From Paenibacillus taichungensis (GTDB lineage: Bacteria > Bacillota > Bacilli > Paenibacillales > Paenibacillaceae): a DNA stretch of 64,000 bases. The position numbers were made by a program, and so were the translations under genes. The stretch covers positions 496,001 to 560,000 of the forward strand of contig NZ_JABMCC010000121.1 of assembly GCF_013359905.1 (NCBI RefSeq), read 5' to 3'. Positions 6,961-16,909 of the stretch are shown here, one piece after another. Positions within the stretch are counted from its first letter, which is position 1. Each line of letters opens with the position of its first letter. The notes below the pieces were generated by a model. That model saw only the letters and a program-made list of their open reading frames with translations. It was not told where the DNA came from and searched no databases.

Positions 6961-8919
6961 TTATTCCATAGCTAATTCTTCCCACTCTTCATAAGCCTTG
7001 GCCAGTTGAAGTTTGTGATCCTCTGCTTTCTCCTGGAGTTCTTGCAGCTTCATGTAGTCCTGATATATTTCAGGCAGGGCCATCTGAGCCTCAAGCTCCG
7101 TAATCTCCGTTTCCAGCTTCGCAATCTGTTGTTCCAGAGCTTCCTGCTTGCGCTGGCGGTTACGTTCTTCGCGTTTGGCCTGCTTGTCCGCTTCGAATGA
7201 GGCGGCTCCGGATTTTTCGGTTGAGGATAGGGCTGGATCAGATTTAGCCGAGTTTTTGGAAGAGGCAAGGCGTGCTTCAGCCGCTTCGCGCGCGATATCT
7301 TCAAGCTCCTGTTTCTTCTCCACATAGTCATCATAATTGCCCAGGTAATGTTCTGTTCCACCCGGATGCAGTTCAACAATGCGTTCAGCCATTTTATTGA
7401 GGAAATACCGGTCATGCGAGATGAACAGCAACGTGCCTTCATAGTCCATCAGTGCTGCTTCAAGTACTTCTTTGGCGAACAGGTCGAGATGGTTCGTAGG
7501 CTCATCCAGAATGAGCATATTGGCTTCCTTGAGCATGAGCTTGGAGAGGGAGACACGTGCTTTTTCACCACCGCTGAGCGATGAGATTTTTTTGAGTACA
7601 TCATCTCCACTGAACAGGAAGTTGCCTAGCACCGTACGAATCCGTGCTTCCTCCATGCCTGGATAGGCACTCCACAGCTCTTCCAATACCGTATTGGAAG
7701 GATTAAGTCCCGTCTGCTCCTGATCATAATAGCCAATCTGCACCTTGGTTCCCCATTGGATATCACCACTTACAGGACGCAAACTTCCGGTGAGACATTT
7801 CAGCAAGGTGGATTTACCTATACCGTTGGGACCGATCAAAGCAACCGTTTCCCCGCGTCTTAGATCAAAAGATACATTGCGGAACAACGGCGAAGCCTCA
7901 TCGTAGGCAACGGAAAGCTGATCCACACGGAGCACTTCTTTACCGGACATGACAGCCGTTTCAAAAGAGAAATGAGCTTTCTTCAGATCTCCCATCGGTT
8001 TGTCGAGCCGTTCCATCTTATCGAGTGCCTTGCGGCGGCTCTGTGCCCGTTTGGTCGTTGAAGCACGTACGATATTCTTCTGAACAAAGTCCTCCATTTT
8101 GGAGATTTCATCCTGTTGTTTCTCATATTGCTTCATCTGGCTTTCGTACTCGGCAGCTTTCAGTTCCATGTATCGGCTGTAATTGCCCGTATATTTTCTG
8201 GAGCGGTGTCGTTCGATCTCCACGATGGTTGTTACAAGCCGGTCAAGGAAATACCGGTCATGGGATACAACCAGCAAGGCGCCTGAATAACCTCTGAGGT
8301 AATCTTCCAACCACGTGAGGGTGGCGATGTCGAGATAGTTGGTAGGCTCGTCCAGCATGAGCAGGTCAGGGGCCTGAAGCAAAATGCGAGCAAGCGCAAG
8401 ACGTGTCTTTTGTCCGCCGCTCAGTGTGGCAATCTGAGTATCTGGTGAAAATTCACCGAAGCCCATCCCGTGAAGTACACTGCGAATACGGGTTTCCATC
8501 TCATAACCGCCATGATCCTTGAACCAGTCCGAGCGTTTGGCATAACGTTCAAGCAGATCGGCGTATTTTTTTTCGTCTTCCATCTGTGCGGGGTCGGCAA
8601 TATCCTGTTCCATCTGGCGCAAATCCGCTTCAGCCTGGGTCAGATGGGCGAATACGTTCATCATTTCTTCCCATATGGAGCGATCGGATTGCAGTCCGCT
8701 GTTCTGGGCGAGGTAACCAAGCGTTGTTTCCTTGGATTTGAAAATCTGTCCGCCATCATAGGACATTTCCCCTGCTACAATTTTGAGCAAAGTGGATTTT
8801 CCTGCGCCGTTAACACCAACGAGGCCGATGCGCTCGCGTTCTAATATTTGTAAGTTCACGCCGTCCAGGATTGGATCGACACCAAAACGTTTGATAATTC
8901 CGGATACTTGCAGCAGCAT
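6961..8919 (-). CDS. ydiF: ABC-F family ribosome-associated ATPase, YdiF type
   Basis: A soluble protein of 652 residues with two ABC ATPase domains and no membrane segment, so an ABC-F factor acting on ribosomes and not a transporter. Domain 1 has GVNGAGKST, LSGGQKTRLALAR and DEPTNYLD. A charged linker (about residues 240-300) joins it to domain 2 with GPNGIGKST, LSGGEKARVSLSK and DEPTNHLD. The C-terminal 100 residues are a Lys/Glu-rich coiled coil. The frame opens at 8937, but GGAGG (8931-8935) overlaps that codon region and favours ATG 8919 (MLLQVSGIIKRFG). Its place between tsaD and moaC matches ydiF in B. subtilis. It is transcribed against its neighbours. An antibiotic resistance role cannot be judged from sequence. 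Confidence 0.88.
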   Translation of the reverse strand: MLLQVSGIIKRFGVDPILDGVNLQILERERIGLVGVNGAGKSTLLKIVAGEMSYDGGQIFKSKETTLGYLAQNSGLQSDRSIWEEMMNVFAHLTQAEADLRQMEQDIADPAQMEDEKKYADLLERYAKRSDWFKDHGGYEMETRIRSVLHGMGFGEFSPDTQIATLSGGQKTRLALARILLQAPDLLMLDEPTNYLDIATLTWLEDYLRGYSGALLVVSHDRYFLDRLVTTIVEIERHRSRKYTGNYSRYMELKAAEYESQMKQYEKQQDEISKMEDFVQKNIVRASTTKRAQSRRKALDKMERLDKPMGDLKKAHFSFETAVMSGKEVLRVDQLSVAYDEASPLFRNVSFDLRRGETVALIGPNGIGKSTLLKCLTGSLRPVSGDIQWGTKVQIGYYDQEQTGLNPSNTVLEELWSAYPGMEEARIRTVLGNFLFSGDDVLKKISSLSGGEKARVSLSKLMLKEANMLILDEPTNHLDLFAKEVLEAALMDYEGTLLFISHDRYFLNKMAERIVELHPGGTEHYLGNYDDYVEKKQELEDIAREAAEARLASSKNSAKSDPALSSTEKSGAASFEADKQAKREERNRQRKQEALEQQIAKLETEITELEAQMALPEIYQDYMKLQELQEKAEDHKLQLAKAYEEWEELAME

Positions 8920-9197
8920 AAAATTAAGTTCCTCCATAGGTCCAGTTCTTGATATGACAACTATATCCCAGTTTACATGAAATACAGAGCAATTGCACCG
9001 ATTTGGAGTGCCTGGGGCGTGTAGTCTTTTTGGTCAATCAATGATAAACTGAAAGAAGGCATGTTAATACATGAGGATTTTGCAGAAAATGAATCATTTT
9101 AACGATTCCAACACGATGACAACTGGTGCATAACATATAAATGGTTTTAATTGAGAGCTAGTTTACCTTCCCGATCAACAGGAGGTTATTCAAGGAC

Positions 9198-9836
9198 ATG
9201 CAGGATCATACGGAACAGAAAATCCGTCTTCGTTCCAAGCTGAGACAGAGCCGGGATCTGATGGATGAAAGCATGCGTCAGCAGGCGATGACTGAGATCA
9301 ATGATGTGACGAAGCGGGAGCTGGAGCGCCTTAGACGGGACAAATGGAAGCTGGGGAACAAGCGGCTTATGATTTTCAGCTATTTGTCTTATGGAAGCGA
9401 AGCATCTACGGCCTTTTTATTTGAAGAAGGCTGGAAGCATGGAGATCGGATGATCGCACCGAAAGTGCTGGCCAATCCGGCTCGTATGGAGTTGCGGCGT
9501 GTCATGGGTGAACAGGATATTCAGCCAGGAATATGGGGGATACCTGAACCCAAGAATTCCTGTGAAGTGCTGCAACCTCATAGCTGGCCGGATATCGATC
9601 TTGTCATCGTACCTGGGCTAGGATATGACCTTCAAGGAGGGCGCATTGGTTATGGCGGCGGTTATTATGATCGTTTTGCCGAGACACTTGCAGTGAAATG
9701 TGCAATGACGGACAAAAGACCACTGATGGCTGCATTGGTATTGCCAGGCCAGCTTCAAGATGAAATTCCGATGGACCCGCTTGATCTGCGGATTGATCTG
9801 TTGATAACAACCGAAGGTATATTACATATCGTATAA
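9198..9836 (+). CDS. yqgN: 5-formyltetrahydrofolate cyclo-ligase
   Basis: This enzyme uses ATP to convert 5-formyl-THF into 5,10-methenyl-THF and so recycles folate. The family signature is seen as VPGLGYDLQGGRIGYGGGYYDRF (about residues 136-158), together with an early KxxLRxxxR-type basic start and the mid segment LMIFSYLSYGSEAST. The length (212) is slightly above the usual 190 because of about 15 extra residues near position 45-55. GGAGG at 9181-9185 and a second weak site (aagga) precede ATG 9198. It opens a run of plus-strand genes to tatC. The gene is not adjacent to moaC in B. subtilis, so this placement is a local feature. Confidence 0.88.
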   Translation: MQDHTEQKIRLRSKLRQSRDLMDESMRQQAMTEINDVTKRELERLRRDKWKLGNKRLMIFSYLSYGSEASTAFLFEEGWKHGDRMIAPKVLANPARMELRRVMGEQDIQPGIWGIPEPKNSCEVLQPHSWPDIDLVIVPGLGYDLQGGRIGYGGGYYDRFAETLAVKCAMTDKRPLMAALVLPGQLQDEIPMDPLDLRIDLLITTEGILHIV

Positions 9837-9851
9837 AGGGTTGTGATGTGA

Positions 9852-10355
9852 TTGAATTCAGAAACGAATAACGACCAGGCTTCCGGCAGTAAACTGACTC
9901 ATTTTAATGAACAGGGACGAGCTCGGATGGTTGATATTTCGGGTAAGGAAAGTACCGTGCGTACAGCTGTTGCGGTATCCAAAGTGACGATGAATCCGAC
10001 TACGCTTGAAGCGATTCGGGAGGGCCGCATCGGTAAAGGTGACGTTCTGGCTGTGGCCCAAATTGCGGGTATTCAGGGCGCCAAGAAAACGTCGGACTGG
10101 ATTCCGATGTGCCATCCATTGGCATTGACGGGTGTGGATATTCGTTTTCATGATAACGGTGTCGATGAATTGCAGATTGAAGTTACGGTCAAAACCGAAG
10201 GGAAGACAGGTGTCGAGATGGAGGCGCTCACGGCGGCGTCGGCTGCGGCACTGACGATCTATGACATGTGTAAAGCCATGCAAAAAGATATGATTATCGG
10301 TCCAACCATGCTTAATTCCAAAAGTGGTGGCAAAAACGGCGATTTCAGCCGATAA
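9852..10355 (+). CDS. moaC: cyclic pyranopterin monophosphate synthase MoaC
   Basis: MoaC acts with MoaA to form cyclic pyranopterin monophosphate, the first molybdenum-cofactor intermediate. The protein (167 residues) shows [39 protein letters not shown] and [25 protein letters not shown] (key run given as two parts: [13 protein letters not shown] and [11 protein letters not shown]). The start is TTG 9852; the ATG at 9846 is followed at once by a stop. It follows the folate gene by 15 bases and is probably co-transcribed with it and with the next gene. moaA, moaD and moaE are not in the window. Confidence 0.93.
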   Translation: MNSETNNDQASGSKLTHFNEQGRARMVDISGKESTVRTAVAVSKVTMNPTTLEAIREGRIGKGDVLAVAQIAGIQGAKKTSDWIPMCHPLALTGVDIRFHDNGVDELQIEVTVKTEGKTGVEMEALTAASAAALTIYDMCKAMQKDMIIGPTMLNSKSGGKNGDFSR

Positions 10356-10392
10356 GGGACATTTATTTTCATAGAGGAGAAGGGTGATCTTT

Positions 10393-10878
10393 ATGGTGTG
10401 GAGAACAGCAATCCTGACAGCCAGCGACAAAGGGGCCCGCGGGGAACGTGAGGATACGAGTGCCCAAGTGATCCGGGAACTTGTGGAAGAAGAACTGGGT
10501 GGGGAAATCGTGGAGTACCGCATCGTTCCGGATGAACCCGATGAGATTATTGCGGCTTTGATTGAAATGACAGATTATTTTCACGCTGATTTGGTATTGA
10601 CCACTGGGGGAACGGAGCTTGCGATTCGTGATATTACTCCAGAAGCGACAAGGCGGGTTATTGAACGGGAAGTTCCAGGCATGGCTGAAGCCATGAGATA
10701 CAGTGTCATGGGCAAGAATCGTTCTGCCATGCTGTTCCGCGGCGTATGCGGCATTCGCGGACGTACATTGATTGTCAACCTGCCAGGTACACCGAAGGGT
10801 GTGCATGAGCATTTGGCGGCCATTATGGATCAGCTTCCGGAAGCGCTGCTGATGGTTACGGGTCAGTTCAAGCAATAA
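10393..10878 (+). CDS. mogA: molybdenum cofactor biosynthesis protein, MogA/MoaB family
   Basis: A 161-residue protein of the family that adenylates molybdopterin (MogA) or the closely related MoaB. It shows WRTAILTASDKGARGEREDT, the molybdopterin-binding TTGGTELAIRDITPEAT and NLPGTPKGVHEHL. The frame opens at GTG 10384, but the site ggagaaggg (10375-10383) is placed correctly for ATG 10393. It lies 37 bases after moaC. MogA and MoaB cannot be separated by reading alone. In B. subtilis the corresponding spot holds rex, which is not seen here. Confidence 0.85.
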   Translation: MVWRTAILTASDKGARGEREDTSAQVIRELVEEELGGEIVEYRIVPDEPDEIIAALIEMTDYFHADLVLTTGGTELAIRDITPEATRRVIEREVPGMAEAMRYSVMGKNRSAMLFRGVCGIRGRTLIVNLPGTPKGVHEHLAAIMDQLPEALLMVTGQFKQ

Positions 10879-11080
10879 GAGTGAATCATATAGTAGCGGG
10901 TGTGAAATCAAGCAGGGAGAAATGATTGGATGTCGAGGTCTCTTTTGTGAATAATGTGGGTTATGTAAGTGGTTACATCTATGGTATGATTGACATAATT
11001 CAAAATGAAGCAAAGACATCTATGAGCCTATGGCCAAGCGTGTGCATCTTTGAAGCTTGAAACGAGGAGGAATAATATCA

Positions 11081-11329
11081 ATGTTAAGTTCCATTGGACC
11101 AACAGGTTTTATTTTGCTGGCCGTTATCGCGTTGCTTTTGTTTGGACCTAACAAGCTTCCGGAATTGGGGCGGGCAGTCGGACGCACTTTCCGTGAATTC
11201 AAAGAAGGCGCACGTGAGATTATTTCGGATGATGATTCATCCAGTCGCAAGGAGCAGGAAAAGGCGAAGCCACTGGCATCTGAGACTGCATCTACAGACA
11301 AGCCTGAGGATAAACGCCTGCCGGAATAA
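11081..11329 (+). CDS. tatA: twin-arginine translocase subunit TatA
   Basis: TatA forms the pore-like component of the Tat pathway that exports folded proteins. The 82-residue protein has the usual short N-terminal membrane helix (IGPTGFILLAVIALLLFGP), the FGPNKLPELGRAVG hinge and an amphipathic helix (RTFREFKEGAREI), then a charged tail. The strong site gaggagg (11064-11070) sets the start at ATG 11081; the frame also opens at TTG 11057 but without support. The upstream gap 10879-11080 holds no clear promoter. tatC follows after a terminator-like hairpin. This is the two-component TatA-TatC arrangement of Gram-positive bacteria. Confidence 0.93.
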   Translation: MLSSIGPTGFILLAVIALLLFGPNKLPELGRAVGRTFREFKEGAREIISDDDSSSRKEQEKAKPLASETASTDKPEDKRLPE

Positions 11330-11353
11330 CTTTGACGGCAATGAAAGAGAAAT

Positions 11354-11378
11354 CCCTTCCTGCCGGAAGGGTTTTGTA
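11354..11378 (+). terminator. intrinsic terminator between tatA and tatC
   Basis: A 7-bp stem cccttcc / ggaaggg with loop tgcc is followed by TTTTGTATTTT. It lies inside the tat operon and would reduce tatC relative to tatA. Confidence 0.7.
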
Positions 11379-11407
11379 TTTTAAGCTGGCAACAATGGGG
11401 GGCAGGC

Positions 11408-12190
11408 ATGACGCAGCAGAAGGAAGAAATGACGCTTACAGAACATTTGAGTGAGCTGCGCAAGCGGTTGATTTATGTGTTGAGTATTTTTATTTTGGGA
11501 CTGGTGGCAGGCTTTCTGGTGGCGGATCCAGTGTATCAATATCTGACGAAGGCAGAGACTGCTCAGGGGTTTGTGCTGCATGCATTCTCGTTCTGGGACG
11601 GGATTGGCATCTACATGAAGATTGCCGGACTATTCTCGCTGGTCATTACGCTGCCGTTTACGGTGTTTCAGCTCTGGAAGTTTGTCAGTCCAGGTCTGCG
11701 CCCGCGTGAGCGAAAAGCCACGTTGAAGTATGTACCTTATGTATTTCTGTTATTTCTGATCGGGTTAGCTTTCTCGTACTACGTTGTTTTCCCGATGGCA
11801 CTTTCTTTTACTTCATCGATTACGGAAAAAATGGGGCTTGTCGAGACTTACGGAATGAAGCAGTATTTCAGTTTTTTGTTTGGTATTGTACTGCCGGTGT
11901 CCCTTTTGTTCGAACTTCCGTTAATTATTATGTTCCTGACAGGGCTGCGGATATTGAATCCGATCCGGCTTCGCAAAATGCGCAGAGTCGCTTATTTTGT
12001 CCTGATTTTCATTGCAGTTGTGGTCACACCACCTGACTTTATTTCCGATTTTCTAGTGATGATTCCGTTGTTACTGTTATATGAGATTAGTGTGTTTCTG
12101 TCTGGCTTTGTGTATCGTAAACAGCTTGCAGCTGATGCAGAGGCTGAGTCCCGTTACATCCGTGCCGAGGATAAGCAGAGCGCAGTATAA
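11408..12190 (+). CDS. tatC: twin-arginine translocase subunit TatC
   Basis: TatC is the receptor for twin-arginine signal peptides. The 260-residue protein has the conserved N-terminus MTLTEHLSELRKRL, six predicted membrane segments, the FxxWxFVSPGL region (FQLWKFVSPGLRPRERK) after helix 2, and the late VVVTPPDFISD. The length is usual. A purine-rich site (ggggggcagg) precedes ATG 11408. The cytoplasmic tail is rich in Glu and Arg. In B. subtilis tatAY-tatCY sit at this same place upstream of groES, which supports orthology to that pair. Confidence 0.94.
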   Translation: MTQQKEEMTLTEHLSELRKRLIYVLSIFILGLVAGFLVADPVYQYLTKAETAQGFVLHAFSFWDGIGIYMKIAGLFSLVITLPFTVFQLWKFVSPGLRPRERKATLKYVPYVFLLFLIGLAFSYYVVFPMALSFTSSITEKMGLVETYGMKQYFSFLFGIVLPVSLLFELPLIIMFLTGLRILNPIRLRKMRRVAYFVLIFIAVVVTPPDFISDFLVMIPLLLLYEISVFLSGFVYRKQLAADAEAESRYIRAEDKQSAV

Positions 12191-12512
12191 CAAGAGAGAT
12201 TCCATAGGATGTTGTAATCGTAATAATTTTGCATGGTGCTCGTCCCGGGATAAGGCGGTCAGTTCTTACCCGGGATATGAAGGGCGACAAACTTTTTACA
12301 GTTATATATTCTGATGGACGGGACAAGCAGGCATATTATGTTCAACAATGGATACAATGGAAAAGGGCTGACTGAGAACGATGCAGGAGGACTTACGGAT
12401 TCTGTGGAATAAGTAATAAGGTATTATGGCATTTACGCAGGCCAATCGGGAGTTTTTTGGCCGGGTTCATGTAAATACAACGTAAAATCTCGCAGGAATT
12501 CATGAAAAGGAC
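12191..12512. other. gene-free interval upstream of groES with a long hairpin
   Basis: No gene is seen. A hairpin of 11 pairs with one bulge (tcccgggataag / cttacccggga, 12243-12275) has no T-run after it, so it is a weak terminator candidate for tatC or an RNA structure. The segment from 12280 to 12512 shows nothing else I can support. Confidence 0.4.
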
Positions 12513-12542
12513 TTGAAATCATGCTTCAAGTTGAAGTATCAT
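12513..12542 (+). promoter_or_regulatory. sigma-A type promoter of groESL
   Basis: TTGAAA (12513-12518) and TATCAT (12537-12542) lie 18 bases apart, just upstream of the CIRCE operator. Confidence 0.75.
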
Positions 12543-12553
12543 AAAGTTGGTTG

Positions 12554-12580
12554 TTAGCACTGAACACTGTCGAGTGCTAA
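12554..12580 (+). promoter_or_regulatory. CIRCE operator (HrcA binding site)
   Basis: TTAGCACTG, nine bases, GAGTGCTAA. This is the CIRCE inverted repeat with one change from consensus in the left arm (G for C at the last position). It lies just past the expected start of transcription, so HrcA would block groESL until heat shock. Confidence 0.95.
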
Positions 12581-12639
12581 TACATATGGCTACAACCTAC
12601 AATGTAACGTTATATAATTTCAAAAGGAGGCTATTTTTC

Positions 12640-12921
12640 ATGATCAGACCTTTAGGTGAACGCGTATTGGTAGAACCACTGGAGCAAGAGCAAACAACTT
12701 CTTTCGGGATCGTACTGCCGGACTCCGCTAAAGAAAAACCGCAAGAGGGTAAAATTATTGCTGTTGGCGCTGGAGTATTGAAAGACGGAGTACGTGTAGC
12801 TCTGGAAGTGAAAGAAGGAGATCGCGTTATTTTCTCCAAATATGCCGGTACAGAAATCAAGTTCGAAGGTAAAGAATATTTGATTATGAAAGAAAGCGAT
12901 ATTCACGCGATTCTCGACTAA
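12640..12921 (+). CDS. groES: co-chaperonin GroES
   Basis: GroES caps the GroEL chamber. The 93-residue protein has [19 protein letters not shown] at the start, GGIV-type loop variant [17 protein letters not shown] (the mobile loop, with F where many have G), and [22 protein letters not shown] at the end, split here as [11 protein letters not shown] and [13 protein letters not shown]. The site aaaggagg (12623-12630) fixes ATG 12640 rather than the earlier open frame. It lies in the CIRCE-controlled operon with groEL, 73 bases downstream. Confidence 0.97.
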   Translation: MIRPLGERVLVEPLEQEQTTSFGIVLPDSAKEKPQEGKIIAVGAGVLKDGVRVALEVKEGDRVIFSKYAGTEIKFEGKEYLIMKESDIHAILD

Positions 12922-12979
12922 TTCAAATTTAATCGGTTAACCGAACCATATAGCAACATCATTTTACACAATATACTAG

Positions 12980-14626
<1,647 letters not shown>

Positions 14627-14660
14627 TAAAGGTGTAAAAACCTTTTAATGCCGATAGATG

Positions 14661-14688
14661 AAAGGCTCCCGAAAGGGAGCCTTTTTTC
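14661..14688 (+). terminator. intrinsic terminator after groEL
   Basis: Stem aaaggctccc / gggagcctttt with loop gaaa, followed by TTTTTT. Confidence 0.92.
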
Positions 14689-14745
14689 ATTAATTAGATA
14701 GGGTGCTTTGAATTTATGTTTTAATAACTGGGGGGAGGAAATCAT

Positions 14746-14982
14746 TTGAGAAAGAGTACAAAGTGGACATTATGGATTCTAGGCTTGATGCTCGCTGCAA
14801 TTTTCATCAACTTCTATATGAATCTATATAGCTTCGCTTATGCACTGATTACCGTGCTTTTACTTGTATTTATGGGGTGGGGATTCTTAGCCAAGTTAAA
14901 GAACGACGTTCGACAACATGAAGATCATCATAGAAGAGAGCACCAGTCTGCGATCGATGACATCGATCGATACACGAGGTAG
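14746..14982 (+). CDS. small two-helix membrane protein, function unknown
   Basis: A 78-residue protein with two predicted membrane segments (about residues 8-25 and 30-48), then a charged, His-rich cytoplasmic tail (RQHEDHHRREHQ). The start is TTG 14746, chosen because ggggagg (14732-14738) sits 7 bases before it. It stands alone between two terminators with nearly the same stem sequence (14661-14688 and 15055-15082). I do not recognise the family. The place just after groEL is not enough to infer a stress role. Confidence 0.7.
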   Translation: MRKSTKWTLWILGLMLAAIFINFYMNLYSFAYALITVLLLVFMGWGFLAKLKNDVRQHEDHHRREHQSAIDDIDRYTR

Positions 14983-15054
14983 TAATCAATGAACCTGCCA
15001 TACATAGCTTTGTTGTTAACGGACATGTTTACAACTTTTGTCCATCAATAGTTT

Positions 15055-15082
15055 AAAGGCTCCCACTTGGGAGCCTTTCTTT
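15055..15082 (+). terminator. intrinsic terminator
   Basis: Stem aaaggctccc / gggagccttt with loop actt, then CTTTA. It closes the small membrane protein gene. Confidence 0.85.
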
Positions 15083-15188
15083 ATTCAGATACAGGAGTGG
15101 ATATGAAGGAAAGGCTAACGAAGTTTGCAGAAGGGAGAAGGAATGTTGAGTCGTTCCTATCTAAACGACTGGTTTGCACATTTGCAAC

Positions 15189-15920
15189 TCACTCAACAGT
15201 TGTTATTCCAAAAATAGAAACATTGTCTTGAATGCTGAAGTGATATTCAAATCCATTTCGAACAGTCGCTCCATCAAATTCACTCTGACTTACATCGCGA
15301 TCCAATATGCCGATATCCTGAATCACCTCTTGCGCATCATTATATGTGTATTCATTATTGGTTGTCAGAATAAGAGTAGCGATAGCAGTCAACAGGATTC
15401 CACCCGTTGGTTCGCTGACATCACCAGTCCCGTATAACCTGACTTCTTTTACTTTTTGATTCGAATTTAATTTACCAACCAATCGTAAATCATCATTAAA
15501 TACATACTCGAAAGCACCAGTATCCTGCTCTGAAGAGGCTTTCATATTCAAGCGGGTAATACTCAAACCGTTCAGTCGGTATTTGCCCACGGCGGCATTA
15601 AACTTGTTTTTGAATTCCTCTGCTGTCATATAGAAGCTAGAGGCATTCGTTTGGGTTAGAGGTGCGTGATCTACCTCTGTTGTATCAGCGCCTGATTCGT
15701 GTTTCTCCGTCTGATCTGTTCCAGATGATTGCGGAGGATTTGAAGGTAAAGCCAATATGCCATACATTCCGATCGAAGCAATTGCAAAACATGCCGCCGT
15801 TAGCATAACATGCCTTATCGGTATCCGGTTATGTTTCCTCATGGATAAGATCATCAAAACAAGAAATACGAAGAAGGCTATAAAACTAAGGATGAATAGT
15901 ATTGTAAACAGATATTGCAA
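15189..15920 (-). CDS. membrane-anchored protein with an extracellular domain, unknown
   Basis: A 243-residue protein with two N-terminal hydrophobic segments (about residues 3-26 and 38-57), a short acidic/Thr linker (TDQTEKHESGADTTE), and a soluble domain of about 150 residues that would lie outside the cell. The domain carries FYMTAEEFKNKFNAAVGKY and FEYVFNDDLRLVGKLN, and looks mixed alpha/beta. The start is TTG 15920, preceded closely by gaggtgag; the short spacing leaves the start uncertain. It faces away from the small gene at 14746. I do not recognise a named family. Confidence 0.65.
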   Translation of the reverse strand: MQYLFTILFILSFIAFFVFLVLMILSMRKHNRIPIRHVMLTAACFAIASIGMYGILALPSNPPQSSGTDQTEKHESGADTTEVDHAPLTQTNASSFYMTAEEFKNKFNAAVGKYRLNGLSITRLNMKASSEQDTGAFEYVFNDDLRLVGKLNSNQKVKEVRLYGTGDVSEPTGGILLTAIATLILTTNNEYTYNDAQEVIQDIGILDRDVSQSEFDGATVRNGFEYHFSIQDNVSIFGITTVE

Positions 15921-16021
15921 ATTCTCACCTCATAATACATCGTTATTTCGCTCGTCACCTCAAAAAAGCACTGTCGGCGTTTTAGCCAGCAATGCTATTT
16001 TTTTCTTATCATCGCTTGGAT

Positions 16022-16606
16022 TTAATTCAGCAAGGAAAGTGTGACTCGAATCGAGTTATCTATAAATGAACGATTGGGACGGGATTTCATAAAAACGGTC
16101 AGTCCAATTAGCGATACGATAAGTGCTTGGGCGACAGCCTTGGCGTCCAGGGAAGGGTTAAGTTCACCTGATCGCATTCCCCGCTCAATATTTTCCTGAA
16201 AGATGACCGACAGGTACATCTGATGTTCCCGGGTGAGAATTTCAAATTTCTCATCATGGGGTGCAAGCTCAACCATCGTATTGATGCAAAAGCATCCGCG
16301 ACTGAGTCGCTCTGCGTTGTATTCTTCATCCACGATTTCTGCAAAAAAAGTACGAAAGGCCTCTTTTACCGATGAAATACCCGCCAGTCTGGTTCGCATC
16401 TCTGCGGCACGAGCCATCGTGTACTTCCGTAGCGAAGTTTCGAATAATTCTCTTTTATCTCCAAAAGTGGAGTATATACTGGGCCTTTGGATGCCCATTC
16501 TCAAAGTCAAATCGCTTAATGAAGTGGCCTCATATCCTTTTTCCCAAAAAAGCTGCATCGCTGCATCCAGTACTTTCTCTTCGTCAAATTCGCGAGTTCT
16601 CGCCAT
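16022..16606 (-). CDS. TetR/AcrR family transcriptional regulator
   Basis: A 194-residue repressor-type regulator. The N-terminal helix-turn-helix is clear: EEKVLDAAMQLFWEKGYEAT, SLSDLTLRMGIQRPSIYSTF and GDKRELF. The C-terminal ligand domain has the GCFCINTMVEL segment common to TetR proteins of the YcdC-like groups, and a late helix IVSLIGLTVFMKSRPN. It is transcribed divergently from the monooxygenase-esterase pair at 16910, with a perfect 12-bp palindrome near the start of that operon, so it most likely represses it. The inducer is unknown. Confidence 0.88.
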   Translation of the reverse strand: MARTREFDEEKVLDAAMQLFWEKGYEATSLSDLTLRMGIQRPSIYSTFGDKRELFETSLRKYTMARAAEMRTRLAGISSVKEAFRTFFAEIVDEEYNAERLSRGCFCINTMVELAPHDEKFEILTREHQMYLSVIFQENIERGMRSGELNPSLDAKAVAQALIVSLIGLTVFMKSRPNRSFIDNSIRVTLSLLN

Positions 16607-16802
16607 AATAAATGCTCCTTGTTACTTATATTTTCTAAAGTATAGATATTTTGTATTGGATCATGTAGATCTTGATTTGCTAATTATATTTATTACTCAT
16701 CAGTATGATATATACTATATAACTCTCAATTATTTGTCAAACGAACGTCTTTTTGATGATGTATTTAAGAAATATGATATAGATTTTATGCAAATAAAAT
16801 GA

Positions 16803-16860
16803 TTGACATTAGGCGAAACAGTAAGATATATTAACTACCTAAATAACATACCGATCGGTA
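16803..16860 (+). promoter_or_regulatory. promoter and palindromic operator of the monooxygenase operon
   Basis: TTGACA (16803-16808) and TATATT (16827-16832) are 18 bases apart. A perfect palindrome TACCGATCGGTA (16849-16860) lies 16 bases past the -10 hexamer, where a bound TetR dimer would block early transcription. Sites with an ACCGATCGGT core are common for TetR regulators of this type. The rest of the interval 16607-16802 is AT-rich and would carry the tetR promoter, which I cannot place exactly. Confidence 0.7.
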
Positions 16861-16909
16861 ATTTATTTTGTCAGTAACAGTCCAATTTTGAATAAAGGAG
16901 AAATGAGTT

